Below are positions 43,784 to 54,367 of a stretch of 64,000 nt of DNA, piece after piece. The notes beneath the pieces were generated by a model. The model saw only the letters and a list, made by a program, of their open reading frames with translations, was not told the DNA's origin and ran no database searches. Position numbers and translations under genes: made by a program. Each line of letters opens with the position of its first letter. Within the stretch, counting starts at the first letter, position 1. The stretch is taken from positions 558,001 to 622,000 of the forward strand of contig NZ_CP011029.1 of the NCBI RefSeq assembly GCF_002221525.1, read 5' to 3'. Source of the stretch: Pseudoalteromonas espejiana DSM 9414. Its GTDB lineage: Bacteria; Pseudomonadota; Gammaproteobacteria; Enterobacterales; Alteromonadaceae.

Positions 43784-45391
43784 TTAAGCGTTTTCTAGTA
43801 TTGAAAGTGCAACTGCTTCAGCCGCTTTTATACCATCAATGCCTGCAGATAAAATACCGCCTGCGTAGCCTGCGCCTTCACCTGCTGGGTATAAACCTTT
43901 TGTATTAATGCTTTGAAAGCTTTTATCGCGTTTGATACTAATAGGTGATGACGTACGCGTTTCTACACCGGTTAACAAGCCATCGTTAGTTGAAAAACCA
44001 CGAATTTGCTTATTAAATGCCGGTATGGCTTCGCGTATTGCATCGATAGCAAACTGCGGGAGTACTTTACCTAAATCGGTTAATTTAATGCCTGGTGTAA
44101 ATGAAGGCTGTACATCACCTAAATCACCAGAGGCTTTACCTTTTAAAAAGTCGCCAATAAGTTGTGCAGGGGCATCATAATTACTGCCGCCTAATGCATA
44201 AGCCTGCTCTTCTAATTTACGCTGTAAATCAATACCTGCAAGCGGGTGACCAGGGAAATCTTTTTCTGGGTTAATACCCACAACAATGGCGCTATTTGCG
44301 TTACGCTCACTACGTGAATATTGGCTCATACCGTTAGTAACAACACGGCCTTCTTCAGAGGTTGCGGCTACTACAGTGCCACCTGGGCACATACAAAAGC
44401 TGTATACTGTGCGGCCATTATCACAATGATGAACGAGTTTGTAATCGGCTGAGCCTAAAATTGGGTTGCCTGCGTTATCTCCAAAACGGCACTCATCAAT
44501 CATTGATTGTTTGTGCTCGATTCTAAAGCCAACAGAGAAGGGTTTAGCTTCTACATAAATACCTTTGTCGTGGATCATTTTAAAGGTATCACGAGCGCTG
44601 TGACCGACTGCAAGTACAACGTGACGAGTATCTAGTTTTTCACCATTTGAAAGTGTTAAGCCGGTTACTTGTCCATCATCTAAATGAATGTCATCTACGC
44701 GTGTGCTAAAGCGTATTTCGCCGCCAAGCTCTATAATACGCGCGCGCATTTTTTCAATCATAGTAACAAGTTTAAACGTACCAATGTGTGGCTTACTTAC
44801 ATATAGAATTTCATCCGGTGCACCGGCTTCTACAAATTCGGTTATAACTTTACGACCATAATGTTTTGGATCTTTTACTTGGCTGTATAGTTTACCGTCT
44901 GAAAATGTACCAGCACCACCTTCACCAAACTGCACATTAGACTCAGTGTTAAGTGTGCGTTTACGCCAAAAGCCAAAGGTGTCTTTTGTGCGTTCGCGTA
45001 CTTCTTTACCACGCTCTAAAATGATCGGGTTAAAGCCCATTTGCGCAAGAACTAAACCCGCAAATAAACCACATGGGCCAAAACCAATTACCACAGGGCG
45101 CTCAGTAATATTAGCAGGTGCTTGCGCGACAAATTTGTATGAAGTGTCGGGCGCCGGTTTTACGTGCTGATCTTTAGAGAATGTATTTAGCAGTGCCTCT
45201 TCGTTATCTACTTCAATATCAAGAGTGTAAATAAGTAAAATAGCTGTTTTTTTACGTGCGTCGTAGCCACGTTTAAACACATTGTAGCTGTGCAATTGCT
45301 CAGGTTTTATTTTTAGTTTATCTACTATGGCTTGGCCTAGAGCATCTTCGTTATGATCAAGCGGCAGCTTTATTTCGGTTAAACGTATCAT
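43784..45391 (-). CDS. COG2509-type FAD-dependent oxidoreductase
   Basis: 535 residues. An N-terminal region of about 85 residues carries conserved LPLDHNEDAL and FKRGYDARKK motifs. A FAD-binding Rossmann fold follows with VVIGFGPCGLFAGLVLAQMG (98-117). GEGGAGTFSDGKL (about 158-170), CMCPGGTVVAA and the C-terminal GLYPAGEGAGYAGGI complete the pattern. This widespread family is uncharacterised; proposed roles in tRNA or sulfur metabolism are not proven. Monocistronic. Confidence 0.9.
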   Translation of the reverse strand: MIRLTEIKLPLDHNEDALGQAIVDKLKIKPEQLHSYNVFKRGYDARKKTAILLIYTLDIEVDNEEALLNTFSKDQHVKPAPDTSYKFVAQAPANITERPVVIGFGPCGLFAGLVLAQMGFNPIILERGKEVRERTKDTFGFWRKRTLNTESNVQFGEGGAGTFSDGKLYSQVKDPKHYGRKVITEFVEAGAPDEILYVSKPHIGTFKLVTMIEKMRARIIELGGEIRFSTRVDDIHLDDGQVTGLTLSNGEKLDTRHVVLAVGHSARDTFKMIHDKGIYVEAKPFSVGFRIEHKQSMIDECRFGDNAGNPILGSADYKLVHHCDNGRTVYSFCMCPGGTVVAATSEEGRVVTNGMSQYSRSERNANSAIVVGINPEKDFPGHPLAGIDLQRKLEEQAYALGGSNYDAPAQLIGDFLKGKASGDLGDVQPSFTPGIKLTDLGKVLPQFAIDAIREAIPAFNKQIRGFSTNDGLLTGVETRTSSPISIKRDKSFQSINTKGLYPAGEGAGYAGGILSAGIDGIKAAEAVALSILENA

Positions 45392-45582
45392 TAGTATCTC
45401 TTTTAGGTGTCTTAGCGGGTTTATTTCCGCTCACAATAAGAAGTGTAGGGCACGTAATGGCTTTACATTAAGGGCGCATATACTACGTTAAATTGGCCAA
45501 TTATGGCACTTATTTATTGTGTTTTTAGTGTGGTTGGGTATGATCCGCGCCTTAGATGATTAATTATTGGGTTTTAACTGTT

Positions 45583-45906
45583 ATGGCGTTTGTAGTCACC
45601 GAAAACTGTATTAAATGCAAATACACAGATTGTGTGGCAGTGTGCCCTGCAGATGCCTTTTACGAAGGCCCTAACTTTTTAGCAATAAGCCCAATAGATT
45701 GTATTGATTGCGGTTTGTGTGTACCTGAGTGCCCAGCAGAGGCAATTTATCAAGAAGACGAACTTCCAGAAGATCAAAAAGAATTTACGGAACTTAACGC
45801 TGAGCTTGCTTTAGTTTGGCCGCGTATTGTTGAAGTAAAACCAGCCCCTGATGAGGCAGACCAATGGAATGGTGTGGCTAATAAGCTTAAATTAATAGAA
45901 ACCTAG
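45583..45906 (+). CDS. fdxA: 7Fe ferredoxin FdxA
   Basis: 107 residues, identical in length to classic FdxA. Cys9, 12, 17 and 21 ([16 protein letters not shown]) and Cys40, 43, 46 and 50 ([13 protein letters not shown]) hold a [3Fe-4S] and a [4Fe-4S] cluster. It is a low-potential electron carrier. ATG 45583 gives the family start MAFVVTENC; an upstream in-frame start (45556) would add a foreign hydrophobic stretch. Confidence 0.95.
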   Translation: MAFVVTENCIKCKYTDCVAVCPADAFYEGPNFLAISPIDCIDCGLCVPECPAEAIYQEDELPEDQKEFTELNAELALVWPRIVEVKPAPDEADQWNGVANKLKLIET

Positions 45907-46040
45907 CTTTTAAATTAATCCTTTAATATTAATTAGTTAAAATACTCAATATTTTTAGTATCAAACTATTAACAAATGTACTGACTTAAATTACACTCCG
46001 TAGATAAGTTTACCTTTTTAGGGTAAATATCTCTAAATGG

Positions 46041-48293
46041 ATGTTTATGCAGTACTTTATAACTATAAAAAAACACTTGAGTGTTTTATTTGCACTTACT
46101 TTTGCACTTTTATTTACAACCCCACTATTAGCCGCTGAAAAAACGCAGTATTCGCTGTCACATATCAATACTGATATTACCGTTGATGGCGTACTTGACG
46201 AGCCTCATTGGCAAAATGCCACATTAGTGCCTATTGCGTTTCAAGATGAGCCAAACGAGAAGGGTATACCACCTGTTAAAACCGACGCCTACATGTACGA
46301 AGATGGCAGCAACTTATACGTTGCATTTGTAGCCGAAGACCCTCAGCCTAGCCAAATTACAGCGTCACTTCGTGATAGAGATACACTCTGGCAAGACGAC
46401 ACGGTTATTTTAATTATTGATACCTTTAACGACGAGCGTTCAGCTTACGAATTTTATGTAAATCCATTAGGCGCGCAAGGTGATACTCGAATGAGTGACA
46501 CCGATGGTTGGCAGTCAGACCCATCTTGGGATGCAATATGGGATAGCGCAGGTAAAATTACTGAGCAAGGCTTTGTGGTTGAAATGCGCATACCTTTTAA
46601 GGCACTTAGATTTCCTGAAAATAAGCCCGACCTAACGTGGGGGTTTGCGGTGTTACGAAATTATCAGCGTGACGTGCTTTATCAACTTTCAAATATGGGT
46701 TTTGACCGAGATATAAAATGCAGCCTTTGTCAGTTTGATAAACTCCACGGTTTTAAAAATGTAAAAGCCAGTAAAAACTTACAACTAACGCCTACGCTTA
46801 CAGCACTTAGACATGATTCAAAGCCAACCTTACCTGGCAATTGGGATAACGGCGATATTAATACCGAAGCAGGCCTAGATTTACGTTGGGGTGTTACTCA
46901 AGATGCGGTGATTAATGCAACAATTAACCCTGATTTTTCGCAAATAGAAAGTGATGCCTTAGAGCTTGATGTAAACACCACTTACTCAATATATTATAAC
47001 GAAAAGCGACCGTTTTTTTTAGATGGGGCCTCGTATTTTCAAAGTAGCTTATTTGAACTACTTTATACCCGCACTATTGCAGAGCCTGAGGTAGGGGCAA
47101 AACTGACTGGCAAAACGGGGCAGCATAGCTATGCATTTATGTATGCAGATGACAATAACAGCAATATTTTATTGCCTACAAACCAAGGCTCTGGTTTTGC
47201 GATTTTAGAGGAAAAAACCCACGCAGCAGCTGCCCGTTATCAATATGATATTGGCGAGCAAGGTACAATAGGGCTTAGTACTACTCACAGAGAAAGTGAT
47301 GATTACTACAATACGGTATTCTCTGTTGATGGCAGTTATTGGTTTAATCAATCAGATACGCTTGCCTACCAAGTAGCAACGGCTAATTCTAAAAACTCAG
47401 CGCTTTTAACGAATAATTATAATCTTGCTAGAAAACAGTCAGATGAAGCATACGCTATTGAATTCACGCGAGATAAGCGAGACTACAATGTGTCTGCAAG
47501 CTACGAAAATATTGGTGAAGACTACCGTACAGATTTAGGTTACCAAGAAAAAGTAGATTACGAAAAAGTTGGCCTTGTAGGTGGACAAACCTGGTACAGC
47601 GACGAGTCAGGCTTATTAACGTCATGGTCTTATGAGGCCGACTGGAATAAAACATGGGCTCAAAATGGCGACCTACTTGAAGATGAATATCAAGGGTTTA
47701 TAACATTAAAAGGCCAAAAACAGTCTATTTTTGAAATTGGCTTACTGCATCGCTATGAGAATTATAACGATACTTTTTATAACCAAAATATTGGCTTTGT
47801 ATACACGGGTTTTAAACCTAAAAATAATATATGGCTTTCGTTTTATGGTGAGTATGGCAGCCGTATAGATTACGCCAATGAGCAAATTGGCGACTCGTAC
47901 GCTACACAAACCCAAGCTAAGTGGGATATAAACGATCACTGGCAAGTAGATGCTACGCATAACTACAGTGTGTTAGATAACCCACAAGGGGAGCGAGTTT
48001 ATACCGCTAACTTATTAGATTTTAGGCTTTATTATAAATTTAGTATGCGCTCAATGCTTAAACTCATTTTACAATTTGAAGATATTGATAGAAATAAAGA
48101 CGCGTATTTTTATCAAGTAAGTCACATAAATAAAGATTACGGCAGCCAATTGGTTTACTCGTACAAAATAAATGCGCAAACCTTATTTTACTTAGGGTAC
48201 TCAGATAAAAGTTATCAAGACGATTCCCTAAAGCATGTTGAGCGTGATCAGCGAACATTTTTTACAAAAGTAAGTTATGCGTGGCAACTATAA
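46041..48293 (+). CDS. DUF5916 outer-membrane protein with CBM9-like domain
   Basis: 750 residues with a signal peptide (about 1-31, ending LLAA). A CBM9-like N-terminal sandwich covers about 35-235: ITVDGVLDEPHWQNA, DTFNDERSAYEFYVNPLGAQGD, FVVEMRIPFKALRF. A long region rich in aromatic, alternating beta strands (about 260-750, DUF5916) ends in a typical outer-membrane terminal strand (KVSYAWQL). Likely an outer-membrane protein involved in carbohydrate or hydrolysed-polymer handling; the ligand is unknown. It stands alone. The alternative start at 46047 is equally possible. Confidence 0.85.
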   Translation: MFMQYFITIKKHLSVLFALTFALLFTTPLLAAEKTQYSLSHINTDITVDGVLDEPHWQNATLVPIAFQDEPNEKGIPPVKTDAYMYEDGSNLYVAFVAEDPQPSQITASLRDRDTLWQDDTVILIIDTFNDERSAYEFYVNPLGAQGDTRMSDTDGWQSDPSWDAIWDSAGKITEQGFVVEMRIPFKALRFPENKPDLTWGFAVLRNYQRDVLYQLSNMGFDRDIKCSLCQFDKLHGFKNVKASKNLQLTPTLTALRHDSKPTLPGNWDNGDINTEAGLDLRWGVTQDAVINATINPDFSQIESDALELDVNTTYSIYYNEKRPFFLDGASYFQSSLFELLYTRTIAEPEVGAKLTGKTGQHSYAFMYADDNNSNILLPTNQGSGFAILEEKTHAAAARYQYDIGEQGTIGLSTTHRESDDYYNTVFSVDGSYWFNQSDTLAYQVATANSKNSALLTNNYNLARKQSDEAYAIEFTRDKRDYNVSASYENIGEDYRTDLGYQEKVDYEKVGLVGGQTWYSDESGLLTSWSYEADWNKTWAQNGDLLEDEYQGFITLKGQKQSIFEIGLLHRYENYNDTFYNQNIGFVYTGFKPKNNIWLSFYGEYGSRIDYANEQIGDSYATQTQAKWDINDHWQVDATHNYSVLDNPQGERVYTANLLDFRLYYKFSMRSMLKLILQFEDIDRNKDAYFYQVSHINKDYGSQLVYSYKINAQTLFYLGYSDKSYQDDSLKHVERDQRTFFTKVSYAWQL

Positions 48294-48486
48294 ATATTAA
48301 GTGATCCAAGAGATCGATTTTAACAAAGTGGTTTATTTTTATTCATCATACTTCTATACTAGAAACTGAAAATAGTTAGTTAGCTTATTATTATTGCTAT
48401 GGTTTATTTATCTCATAATGCTTTAATGTACTGACTTTTAGTTGCTAAGGTATAAATGAGGAAGTAGCAAAGATGGATTTTTTGAG

Positions 48487-50391
48487 ATGAATAAATTTAA
48501 ACCCTTAGGCAACTTACTACTTATCTTAATTTTGTTTTGTTTTTGCTTAAATATAGAGCTTACAAATCAAATAAACCGCATAAACTTATTTAACTCTTCT
48601 GTAGATATACGCCGCTTCGAAATTATAGATACTAAACTAGAAATGGCACCTTGGTATAATCCTATTTTAAATGGCCACTACATAATACATCAACCTACAG
48701 CCGATTTTTTATTAGTAAAATCCACTGACTCAGAATTTATAGCCGCGGATGCTAATAAACTGATATTAATGACACTTACTTCACCTATTAACTTTATAAT
48801 TGTGTGTATAGTGTTATTTGGTTTCTTTTCATTGCTGTGCAAAGAGCGAAAAAAAGCCAGCTATCACAAAAAAATAGCGCAGCTTAACACCAATGCCAAT
48901 GAGCTACTTAACGCGTTTAACTTGCAAGTAGAGCCTGACAACTCATCGGGATTAAGCAATTTAAGCCACTCTATAAATAGCCTAAATATTCATGTGGCGA
49001 CCTATTTAAAGCAAACCCAAACTAGTATTTGCCAAGATAAACTAACCTTACTTATTGACCGTCATGCCTACATAGAGCACATAGACAGACAAATTAACTT
49101 TACAGATAAAGAAAACCTTAAATGTGCTTTATTATTTATTGATTTAGATGGCTTTAAACAGGTGAATGACTCGTTTGGCCACAGTTTTGGTGATGAAATA
49201 CTGGTACAGGTAGCGACGCGTTTAGCGAATGTTTTACGTCATCATAAATTAAGTAATATTAATGGCGCAAACCAACTTGAGCAAAACTTGTCACGTTTAG
49301 GAGGGGATGAGTTTTCAATTTTTATTGAGTCGGTCGATACTGAAAATAAAGTCATCGATATTGCAAAACATGTACTCAGCGAGCTTGAAAAAGACTTTGT
49401 ACTAGGCAATAAAATAGTAAAAATTAGTGCCAGCATTGGTATTGCAGCTTACCCAGAAAGCGCCTCTACACCGCAGGCTTTGCTGCAACTTGCTGATGTT
49501 GCGATGTATCGCGCTAAAAGTGATGGTAAAGGTATTTTTAAAGTATATTCGCCCGAAATGGGCAATAAAATGCGCCGCTATCATTATTTACTTGAAGAAT
49601 TACGCCTAGCCGTAGCATGTAAAGACTTTTACTTATCGTTTCAGCCAATAGTCCATGTAGAAGACTGCATGATTGAGTACTTTGAAGCGCTTACTCGTTG
49701 GGATCACCCTATAGAGGGAATGATTGCTCCGTCTGAATTTATTCCTATTGCTGAGGAGTCTAATCTAATTTTAGAGCTTGGCGATTGGATTATGTATGAA
49801 TCATGTAGGCAAATGGCTGCTTGGCATAATGCCGGTATGCGTAAGGTAAAAATATCGGTTAACGTGTCGGGCGTCCAATTAAAGCACCGCTCAATCTTTG
49901 AATGGGTTATGAAAAACCTTAAAAATACTGGGTTACCTTCGCATTCATTAATGCTCGAAATAACTGAGTCTACATTTATTAAAGCAAGTAAAGGCATGAT
50001 TGAAGAGCTTGAGCGCTTAAGAGAGCATGGGGTTACTATTGCAATTGATGATTTTGGTACCGGATTTAGCTCATTAAGCACATTAGCCGACTTACCTATA
50101 GATGTGATTAAAATTGATCGTTCGTTTATTTCTCAGGCTGATAAAAGCCAAAAGTACAACGATATACTCAATATAATTAGTGAACTAGGGCAAAAGCTTG
50201 GCCTTAAAATTGTAGCCGAAGGTGTAGAAGAGATAGAGCAGTTTGAGCTTGTTAAGCGCATGGGCGTAAGTTCTGTGCAAGGGTATTTAGTCAGCCGCCC
50301 AGAATCATCAGCTAATGTAGGTAATAAAGTACTGCGTAAAAATACCGGTAATTTATTTGCTGCAGGTACCAGTGCTTGGGAAATTACCTAG
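48487..50391 (+). CDS. membrane GGDEF-EAL dual-domain protein
   Basis: 634 residues. Two transmembrane helices (about 7-26 and 97-115) enclose a periplasmic loop of about 70 residues. The GGDEF domain has DLDGFKQVND and GGDEF (272-276). The EAL domain shows E400-A-L, then SVNVSGVQL, LEITES, AIDDFGTGFSSL, IKIDRSF and VAEGVE, so all catalytic residues for cyclic di-GMP hydrolysis are present. No RxxD inhibitory site precedes GGDEF. Both activities are possible; in many such proteins GGDEF only regulates EAL by GTP binding. Confidence 0.93.
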   Translation: MNKFKPLGNLLLILILFCFCLNIELTNQINRINLFNSSVDIRRFEIIDTKLEMAPWYNPILNGHYIIHQPTADFLLVKSTDSEFIAADANKLILMTLTSPINFIIVCIVLFGFFSLLCKERKKASYHKKIAQLNTNANELLNAFNLQVEPDNSSGLSNLSHSINSLNIHVATYLKQTQTSICQDKLTLLIDRHAYIEHIDRQINFTDKENLKCALLFIDLDGFKQVNDSFGHSFGDEILVQVATRLANVLRHHKLSNINGANQLEQNLSRLGGDEFSIFIESVDTENKVIDIAKHVLSELEKDFVLGNKIVKISASIGIAAYPESASTPQALLQLADVAMYRAKSDGKGIFKVYSPEMGNKMRRYHYLLEELRLAVACKDFYLSFQPIVHVEDCMIEYFEALTRWDHPIEGMIAPSEFIPIAEESNLILELGDWIMYESCRQMAAWHNAGMRKVKISVNVSGVQLKHRSIFEWVMKNLKNTGLPSHSLMLEITESTFIKASKGMIEELERLREHGVTIAIDDFGTGFSSLSTLADLPIDVIKIDRSFISQADKSQKYNDILNIISELGQKLGLKIVAEGVEEIEQFELVKRMGVSSVQGYLVSRPESSANVGNKVLRKNTGNLFAAGTSAWEIT

Positions 50392-50551
50392 TTTCATAAT
50401 ATTACTTAAAAGCTAATGTACACTGTTCTCATTAAGAGAAGTTATGATTAAGCACAATTAAATATGAATGTAGTGTTTAAGTTGTACTGTTATTTGCTCT
50501 TAAAATACATGTTTAATTTATAATTAGTGTTAACTAACAAAGCTTATAAAT

Positions 50552-50586
50552 AAAAAATGCCACTTATAAAAAGTGACATTTTTGTT
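50552..50586. terminator. terminator downstream of the TorF-like gene
   Basis: ATGCCACTT / AAGTGACAT (one G-U pair) between an A tract and a T tract, working for both convergent transcripts. Confidence 0.8.
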
Positions 50587-50609
50587 TGTAGAATCTAACA
50601 ACTACAATT

Positions 50610-51314
50610 TTATAAATCGAACGTGCGAGAAACAGCAAGCACAATACGCTCATCAGAAGTATCGTTATCTAAGCTTGTATTTTCTGCCGCTACTTCTATA
50701 CCAAAACCTTCGTAGCTAGTTTGGTATGCTAAGCGGTAGTGATAATAAGATTTGTCACCCTTTGCTGGATCCCATATCCATTTGTCACCATCTAGCGAGT
50801 TTGAAATATCAAAGCTGGCACGTAGTGCATGGTTTTGAGCAAGCTCGTAGGTGTGTGCAAGCATAGATATTACATGACCTCCATCTTGACCGAAGTAATC
50901 CCAACTGTACCAAAAGTTAAGCTCAGTTTGGCCGTATTCACTTGCATAACCAAATTTAGTATAAGCTTCAGCGTAGTTATAATCGCTGTTATTACCTTGG
51001 TACGTGTAATACGCAATACCGTAATCAACACTTAATTCATCATTTAACTGCACATAACGCCCTAGGTATGCATCAAGTTCAAAATCAGTGTCATCACCAA
51101 AATCTACATTAGACGCCCATGCACCAGCGTAAACACCGTTATCGAAAGCGTAATCAAGGCTTCCTTGAATGGCAGGGTCGCTATCAGTTTGGCTTACACC
51201 GTTAAAGGTGTAATCAGAGGCTGCTGTAATGGTTGTTGACCAATCTGCCGCAGCTGTTGTTGATAAAAGTGCAAATGGTACTAATGCTACAAGTTGTTTT
51301 AGTTTGTTATTCAT
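50610..51314 (-). CDS. TorF family putative porin
   Basis: A 234-residue outer-membrane beta-barrel with a signal peptide (1-23, ending TTAAA). The mature start ADWSTTITAASDYTFNGVSQT (split after the signal) and the C-terminal Phe-Asp-Leu after VLAVSRT match the TorF/CHP02001 family. Alternating aromatic strands are seen throughout. It starts 11 nt after the BCCT-like gene, with AGGA upstream, so it likely supplies outer-membrane entry for the choline or betaine handled by that operon; this partnership is inferred from position. Confidence 0.85.
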   Translation of the reverse strand: MNNKLKQLVALVPFALLSTTAAADWSTTITAASDYTFNGVSQTDSDPAIQGSLDYAFDNGVYAGAWASNVDFGDDTDFELDAYLGRYVQLNDELSVDYGIAYYTYQGNNSDYNYAEAYTKFGYASEYGQTELNFWYSWDYFGQDGGHVISMLAHTYELAQNHALRASFDISNSLDGDKWIWDPAKGDKSYYHYRLAYQTSYEGFGIEVAAENTSLDNDTSDERIVLAVSRTFDL

Positions 51315-51325
51315 TGTTGATTTTC

Positions 51326-52543
51326 CTAATGTACAGTTTCTATTTTTGTATAATCAATTTTATTATCTTTTGGTGAGCTATCTATGTTCTTAACTGTTTT
51401 AAACTTGCTGTAACCAATAAAGCCTGCACAAACAAAGAATAAACCAATTACTAACGCACCAACCCATTGTATTTGTAAAAACTCTAGCTTAAATAATAAA
51501 GTAAGCAATGAAAGGGCAACTATATTTAGTGCCATATAGTTAAGCTTACCTAAACGTTTTACCGTTAAATTTAAGTTATCAGTATATAAGCGTATTAATG
51601 AATCAAGTGAATTGATTACAAACACAATACCTACAAACACCATCGCAAAGTTTTTAATACCTTGAGTTGGAATACCCATATCATGATAGTGATAAAGCAC
51701 ACTAAACCAGATTGCAATTGGGATTGAAGGGAATATTAGCATTGCACCTAACACTTGGTAAGTTTTAAGGCCGCCCACAAAGCGAGATGTAAATTGACCA
51801 ATCATGATGCTCCACGCAAACCACCAAAATAGGTAAAACTCATGGTAATCGTTAAGTGGTAAAACAAACTGATTTATATTTGCAAAGTAAGTACCAATTT
51901 CGGCAAGGTTATTGGTAAATGACGACATTTCACTATCACCCATAACAAAAGCACCTGCCCACATAAAGGCAATTAATGCGATAAATAACCACGTTGTCGA
52001 AATACTTAAAAAACGTACGTATTTAATGTCTGTACTTGAGTAAACAGCAAAGCAAATAGCCGCAAATACAATAAGGTAAAATGTTGGAATGACGCTCGAA
52101 CCATCACCTAGCTCTGGTAAATACCAAGGTAGATTTGAAAGCAGTAAATAAGCAGTAAAAGCACAGGTGCCAATAATTACCACGTTATTGATGAATTTAA
52201 CCCAAGGAATTTCGAAAAATTTAACTTTAGGTTCTATTACACAGAAATAAAAGCACGTAAGAAAGTAAAATCCCCAGATCAAGAATCCCCAATAGCCAAA
52301 CTCAATCGCCAGTGGGTTTGCAAACGCGTATTCTGGGCTTGCTTTTATGTCTGCATAACCTGCAAATTCGGTTAATGGAAACATAATTAGGCCAACATCT
52401 AGGCCCGAGGTAAATAATATTGCAATAAAGGTGAAGGTTCTAACTGGTGTTACACCTACTACACGTACGTTACCCCATTTTAATAAAATAGTAATAACCG
52501 CAAGTAGTGTAAAGATAATGCCAGCACTAAGCCATATAGTCAT
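51326..52543 (-). CDS. short divergent BCCT-like transporter
   Basis: A 405-residue integral membrane protein with about 11 hydrophobic segments. The stretch FWWFAWSIMIGQFTSRFVGG resembles the BCCT signature ([22 protein letters not shown]-type), and the preceding ICFAVYSSTDIKYVRFLSIST and WLFIALIAFMWAG fit the same fold. BCCT proteins import choline, betaine or carnitine; typical length is 500-700, so this is a trimmed, divergent member. GGGAGG lies 5-8 nt before the ATG. Its place directly after betA suggests choline uptake. Confidence 0.7.
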   Translation of the reverse strand: MTIWLSAGIIFTLLAVITILLKWGNVRVVGVTPVRTFTFIAILFTSGLDVGLIMFPLTEFAGYADIKASPEYAFANPLAIEFGYWGFLIWGFYFLTCFYFCVIEPKVKFFEIPWVKFINNVVIIGTCAFTAYLLLSNLPWYLPELGDGSSVIPTFYLIVFAAICFAVYSSTDIKYVRFLSISTTWLFIALIAFMWAGAFVMGDSEMSSFTNNLAEIGTYFANINQFVLPLNDYHEFYLFWWFAWSIMIGQFTSRFVGGLKTYQVLGAMLIFPSIPIAIWFSVLYHYHDMGIPTQGIKNFAMVFVGIVFVINSLDSLIRLYTDNLNLTVKRLGKLNYMALNIVALSLLTLLFKLEFLQIQWVGALVIGLFFVCAGFIGYSKFKTVKNIDSSPKDNKIDYTKIETVH

Positions 52544-52650
52544 TATCGCCCTCCCAAAATGAATAAAAGTAACTCATAAGTTCTCCGTTTTTGTTTTATT
52601 GCTTGCACAAACACCGCATAACCAATTTATGCCGTGAGCCACTGCAAGGT

Positions 52651-52680
52651 GAACGTGCCTTACATAATGCAAAGCACGTT
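52651..52680 (-). terminator. hairpin between betA and the BCCT-like gene
   Basis: AACGTGC (52652-52658) / GCACGTT (52674-52680), 15-nt loop, no T tract. It may be an RNA-stability or partial-termination element rather than a true terminator. Confidence 0.35.
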
Positions 52681-52689
52681 ATGGCTTAA

Positions 52690-54357
52690 TTAAATCTCGC
52701 TATTACGTTGCGTTGTTTGCCAGTTATCGCTCATTGCAACTTTTACAGATGCCTGCGGTAACGGTGTTTTACCTAAAATTAAATCAGCTGCTTTTTCGGC
52801 CACCATGATAGTTGGCGCATTTAAGTTACCGTTAGGTACCGTAGGGAAAATAGACGAGTCAACAACGTGTAAGCCTTCAATACCATGTACTTGCGTATTT
52901 GAATTAACCACTGCCATTTCATCTTCACCCATTTTGCACGAACAAGAAGGGTGATAAGCGCTTTCTACTGCTTGGCGTACAAAGGCGTCTATCTCTTCGT
53001 CGGTTTGAATATGTTTACCTGGTTGAATTTCTTCATCACGGTAGTCATCAAAGGCACTTTGTTCAATAATGTCTCGGGTTAAACGCACACACGCTCTAAA
53101 GCCTTCAATGTCGTCTTTATGCTGTAAGTAATTAAACAATATTTGTGGCGGTTGCTCAGGGTTAGCTGATTGGATAGTGACACTACCACGGCTTTTTGGT
53201 TTGTTATGACCTACATGCACCTGAAAACCATGTCCTGCAAATGCACTGCGGCCATCGTAGCGCATTGCTGCTGGTAAAAAGTGATATTGAATATCTGGCC
53301 ATTCAACTTCAGGCTTTGAACGAATAAATGCACACGACTCAAAGTGATTAGTTGCACCTAAACCTTTGCGAGTAAGTAGCCATTTAGCGCCAATTAAGCC
53401 TTTAGAAATAAGCCCTAATTTGCCGTTTAAAGTAATTGGCTGCTTACACTTGTACTGAAAGTAAAATTCAAGGTGATCTTGTAAGTTTTGACCTACACCC
53501 GGTAAGTGGTGTTTAACTTCAACGCCTGCTTTTTCTAGTATGTCTTTATCGCCAATACCAGAGAGCTGCAAAATATGCGGAGAGCCAATTGGGCCTGCAC
53601 TTAAAACAACCTCTTTTGCAGCGTGGGCAGTTTTAACTGCTCCATTTACTTTATACTCGATACCAGTGGCTTTTTTACCTTCCAAAATTACTTTTTGTGC
53701 AAGTGCACCGGTAACTACGGTTAAATTACTACGTGATTTAACCGGGTCTAAATATTCACGAGAAGCAGAGCTGCGCACACCGTCTTTCACGGTCATGTGC
53801 ATAGGGCCAAAGCCTTCTTGCTGGGCGCTATTATAATCTGCTGTATTGGCATAACCTGCCTCTACACCGGCTTTTATAAACGTAGTGTAAAGTGGATTTT
53901 GCATTTCGTTACCGTTATTAACGCCAAGTGGGCCGTTGCCGCCACGGTACTGATTTTCTCCAAGGTAAAAGCTTTCTGCCTTTTGAAAATACGGTAAACA
54001 CGATTGGTAATCCCAACCATTAGCACCGTGCTGTTGCCACTCATCAAAATCTTTTGCGTGGCCGCGTACGTACACCATGCCATTAATCGATGACGAGCCA
54101 CCAAGTACTTTACCGCGAGGGCAGTGCATTTCTCGGTTATCTAAGTACGGCTCTGGCTGAGTGTGAAACTGCCAAGCGTACTTATCAGTATTCATTGGTA
54201 TAGAAAGCGCCGTTGGCATTTTAATAAAAATACTTTTATCACTGCCGCCAGTTTCAAGTAATAGTACTTTGTTGCTTGAATCTTCAGATAAGCGATTTGC
54301 TAACACACAACCTGCTGAGCCTGCGCCAACAATAATGTAATCATAAGAGTTACTCAT
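52690..54357 (-). CDS. betA: choline dehydrogenase
   Basis: A 555-residue GMC oxidoreductase oxidising choline to betaine aldehyde. The FAD site is [17 protein letters not shown] near the N-terminus. GMC signatures [19 protein letters not shown] and [15 protein letters not shown] follow, and the active-site His is in [13 protein letters not shown] 54357 was chosen because AAGGTGG lies 5 nt upstream; the in-frame GTG at 54366 is inside that ribosome-binding region. It starts about 10 nt after the betB stop. Confidence 0.95.
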   Translation of the reverse strand: MSNSYDYIIVGAGSAGCVLANRLSEDSSNKVLLLETGGSDKSIFIKMPTALSIPMNTDKYAWQFHTQPEPYLDNREMHCPRGKVLGGSSSINGMVYVRGHAKDFDEWQQHGANGWDYQSCLPYFQKAESFYLGENQYRGGNGPLGVNNGNEMQNPLYTTFIKAGVEAGYANTADYNSAQQEGFGPMHMTVKDGVRSSASREYLDPVKSRSNLTVVTGALAQKVILEGKKATGIEYKVNGAVKTAHAAKEVVLSAGPIGSPHILQLSGIGDKDILEKAGVEVKHHLPGVGQNLQDHLEFYFQYKCKQPITLNGKLGLISKGLIGAKWLLTRKGLGATNHFESCAFIRSKPEVEWPDIQYHFLPAAMRYDGRSAFAGHGFQVHVGHNKPKSRGSVTIQSANPEQPPQILFNYLQHKDDIEGFRACVRLTRDIIEQSAFDDYRDEEIQPGKHIQTDEEIDAFVRQAVESAYHPSCSCKMGEDEMAVVNSNTQVHGIEGLHVVDSSIFPTVPNGNLNAPTIMVAEKAADLILGKTPLPQASVKVAMSDNWQTTQRNSEI

Positions 54358-54367
54358 AGTTACCACC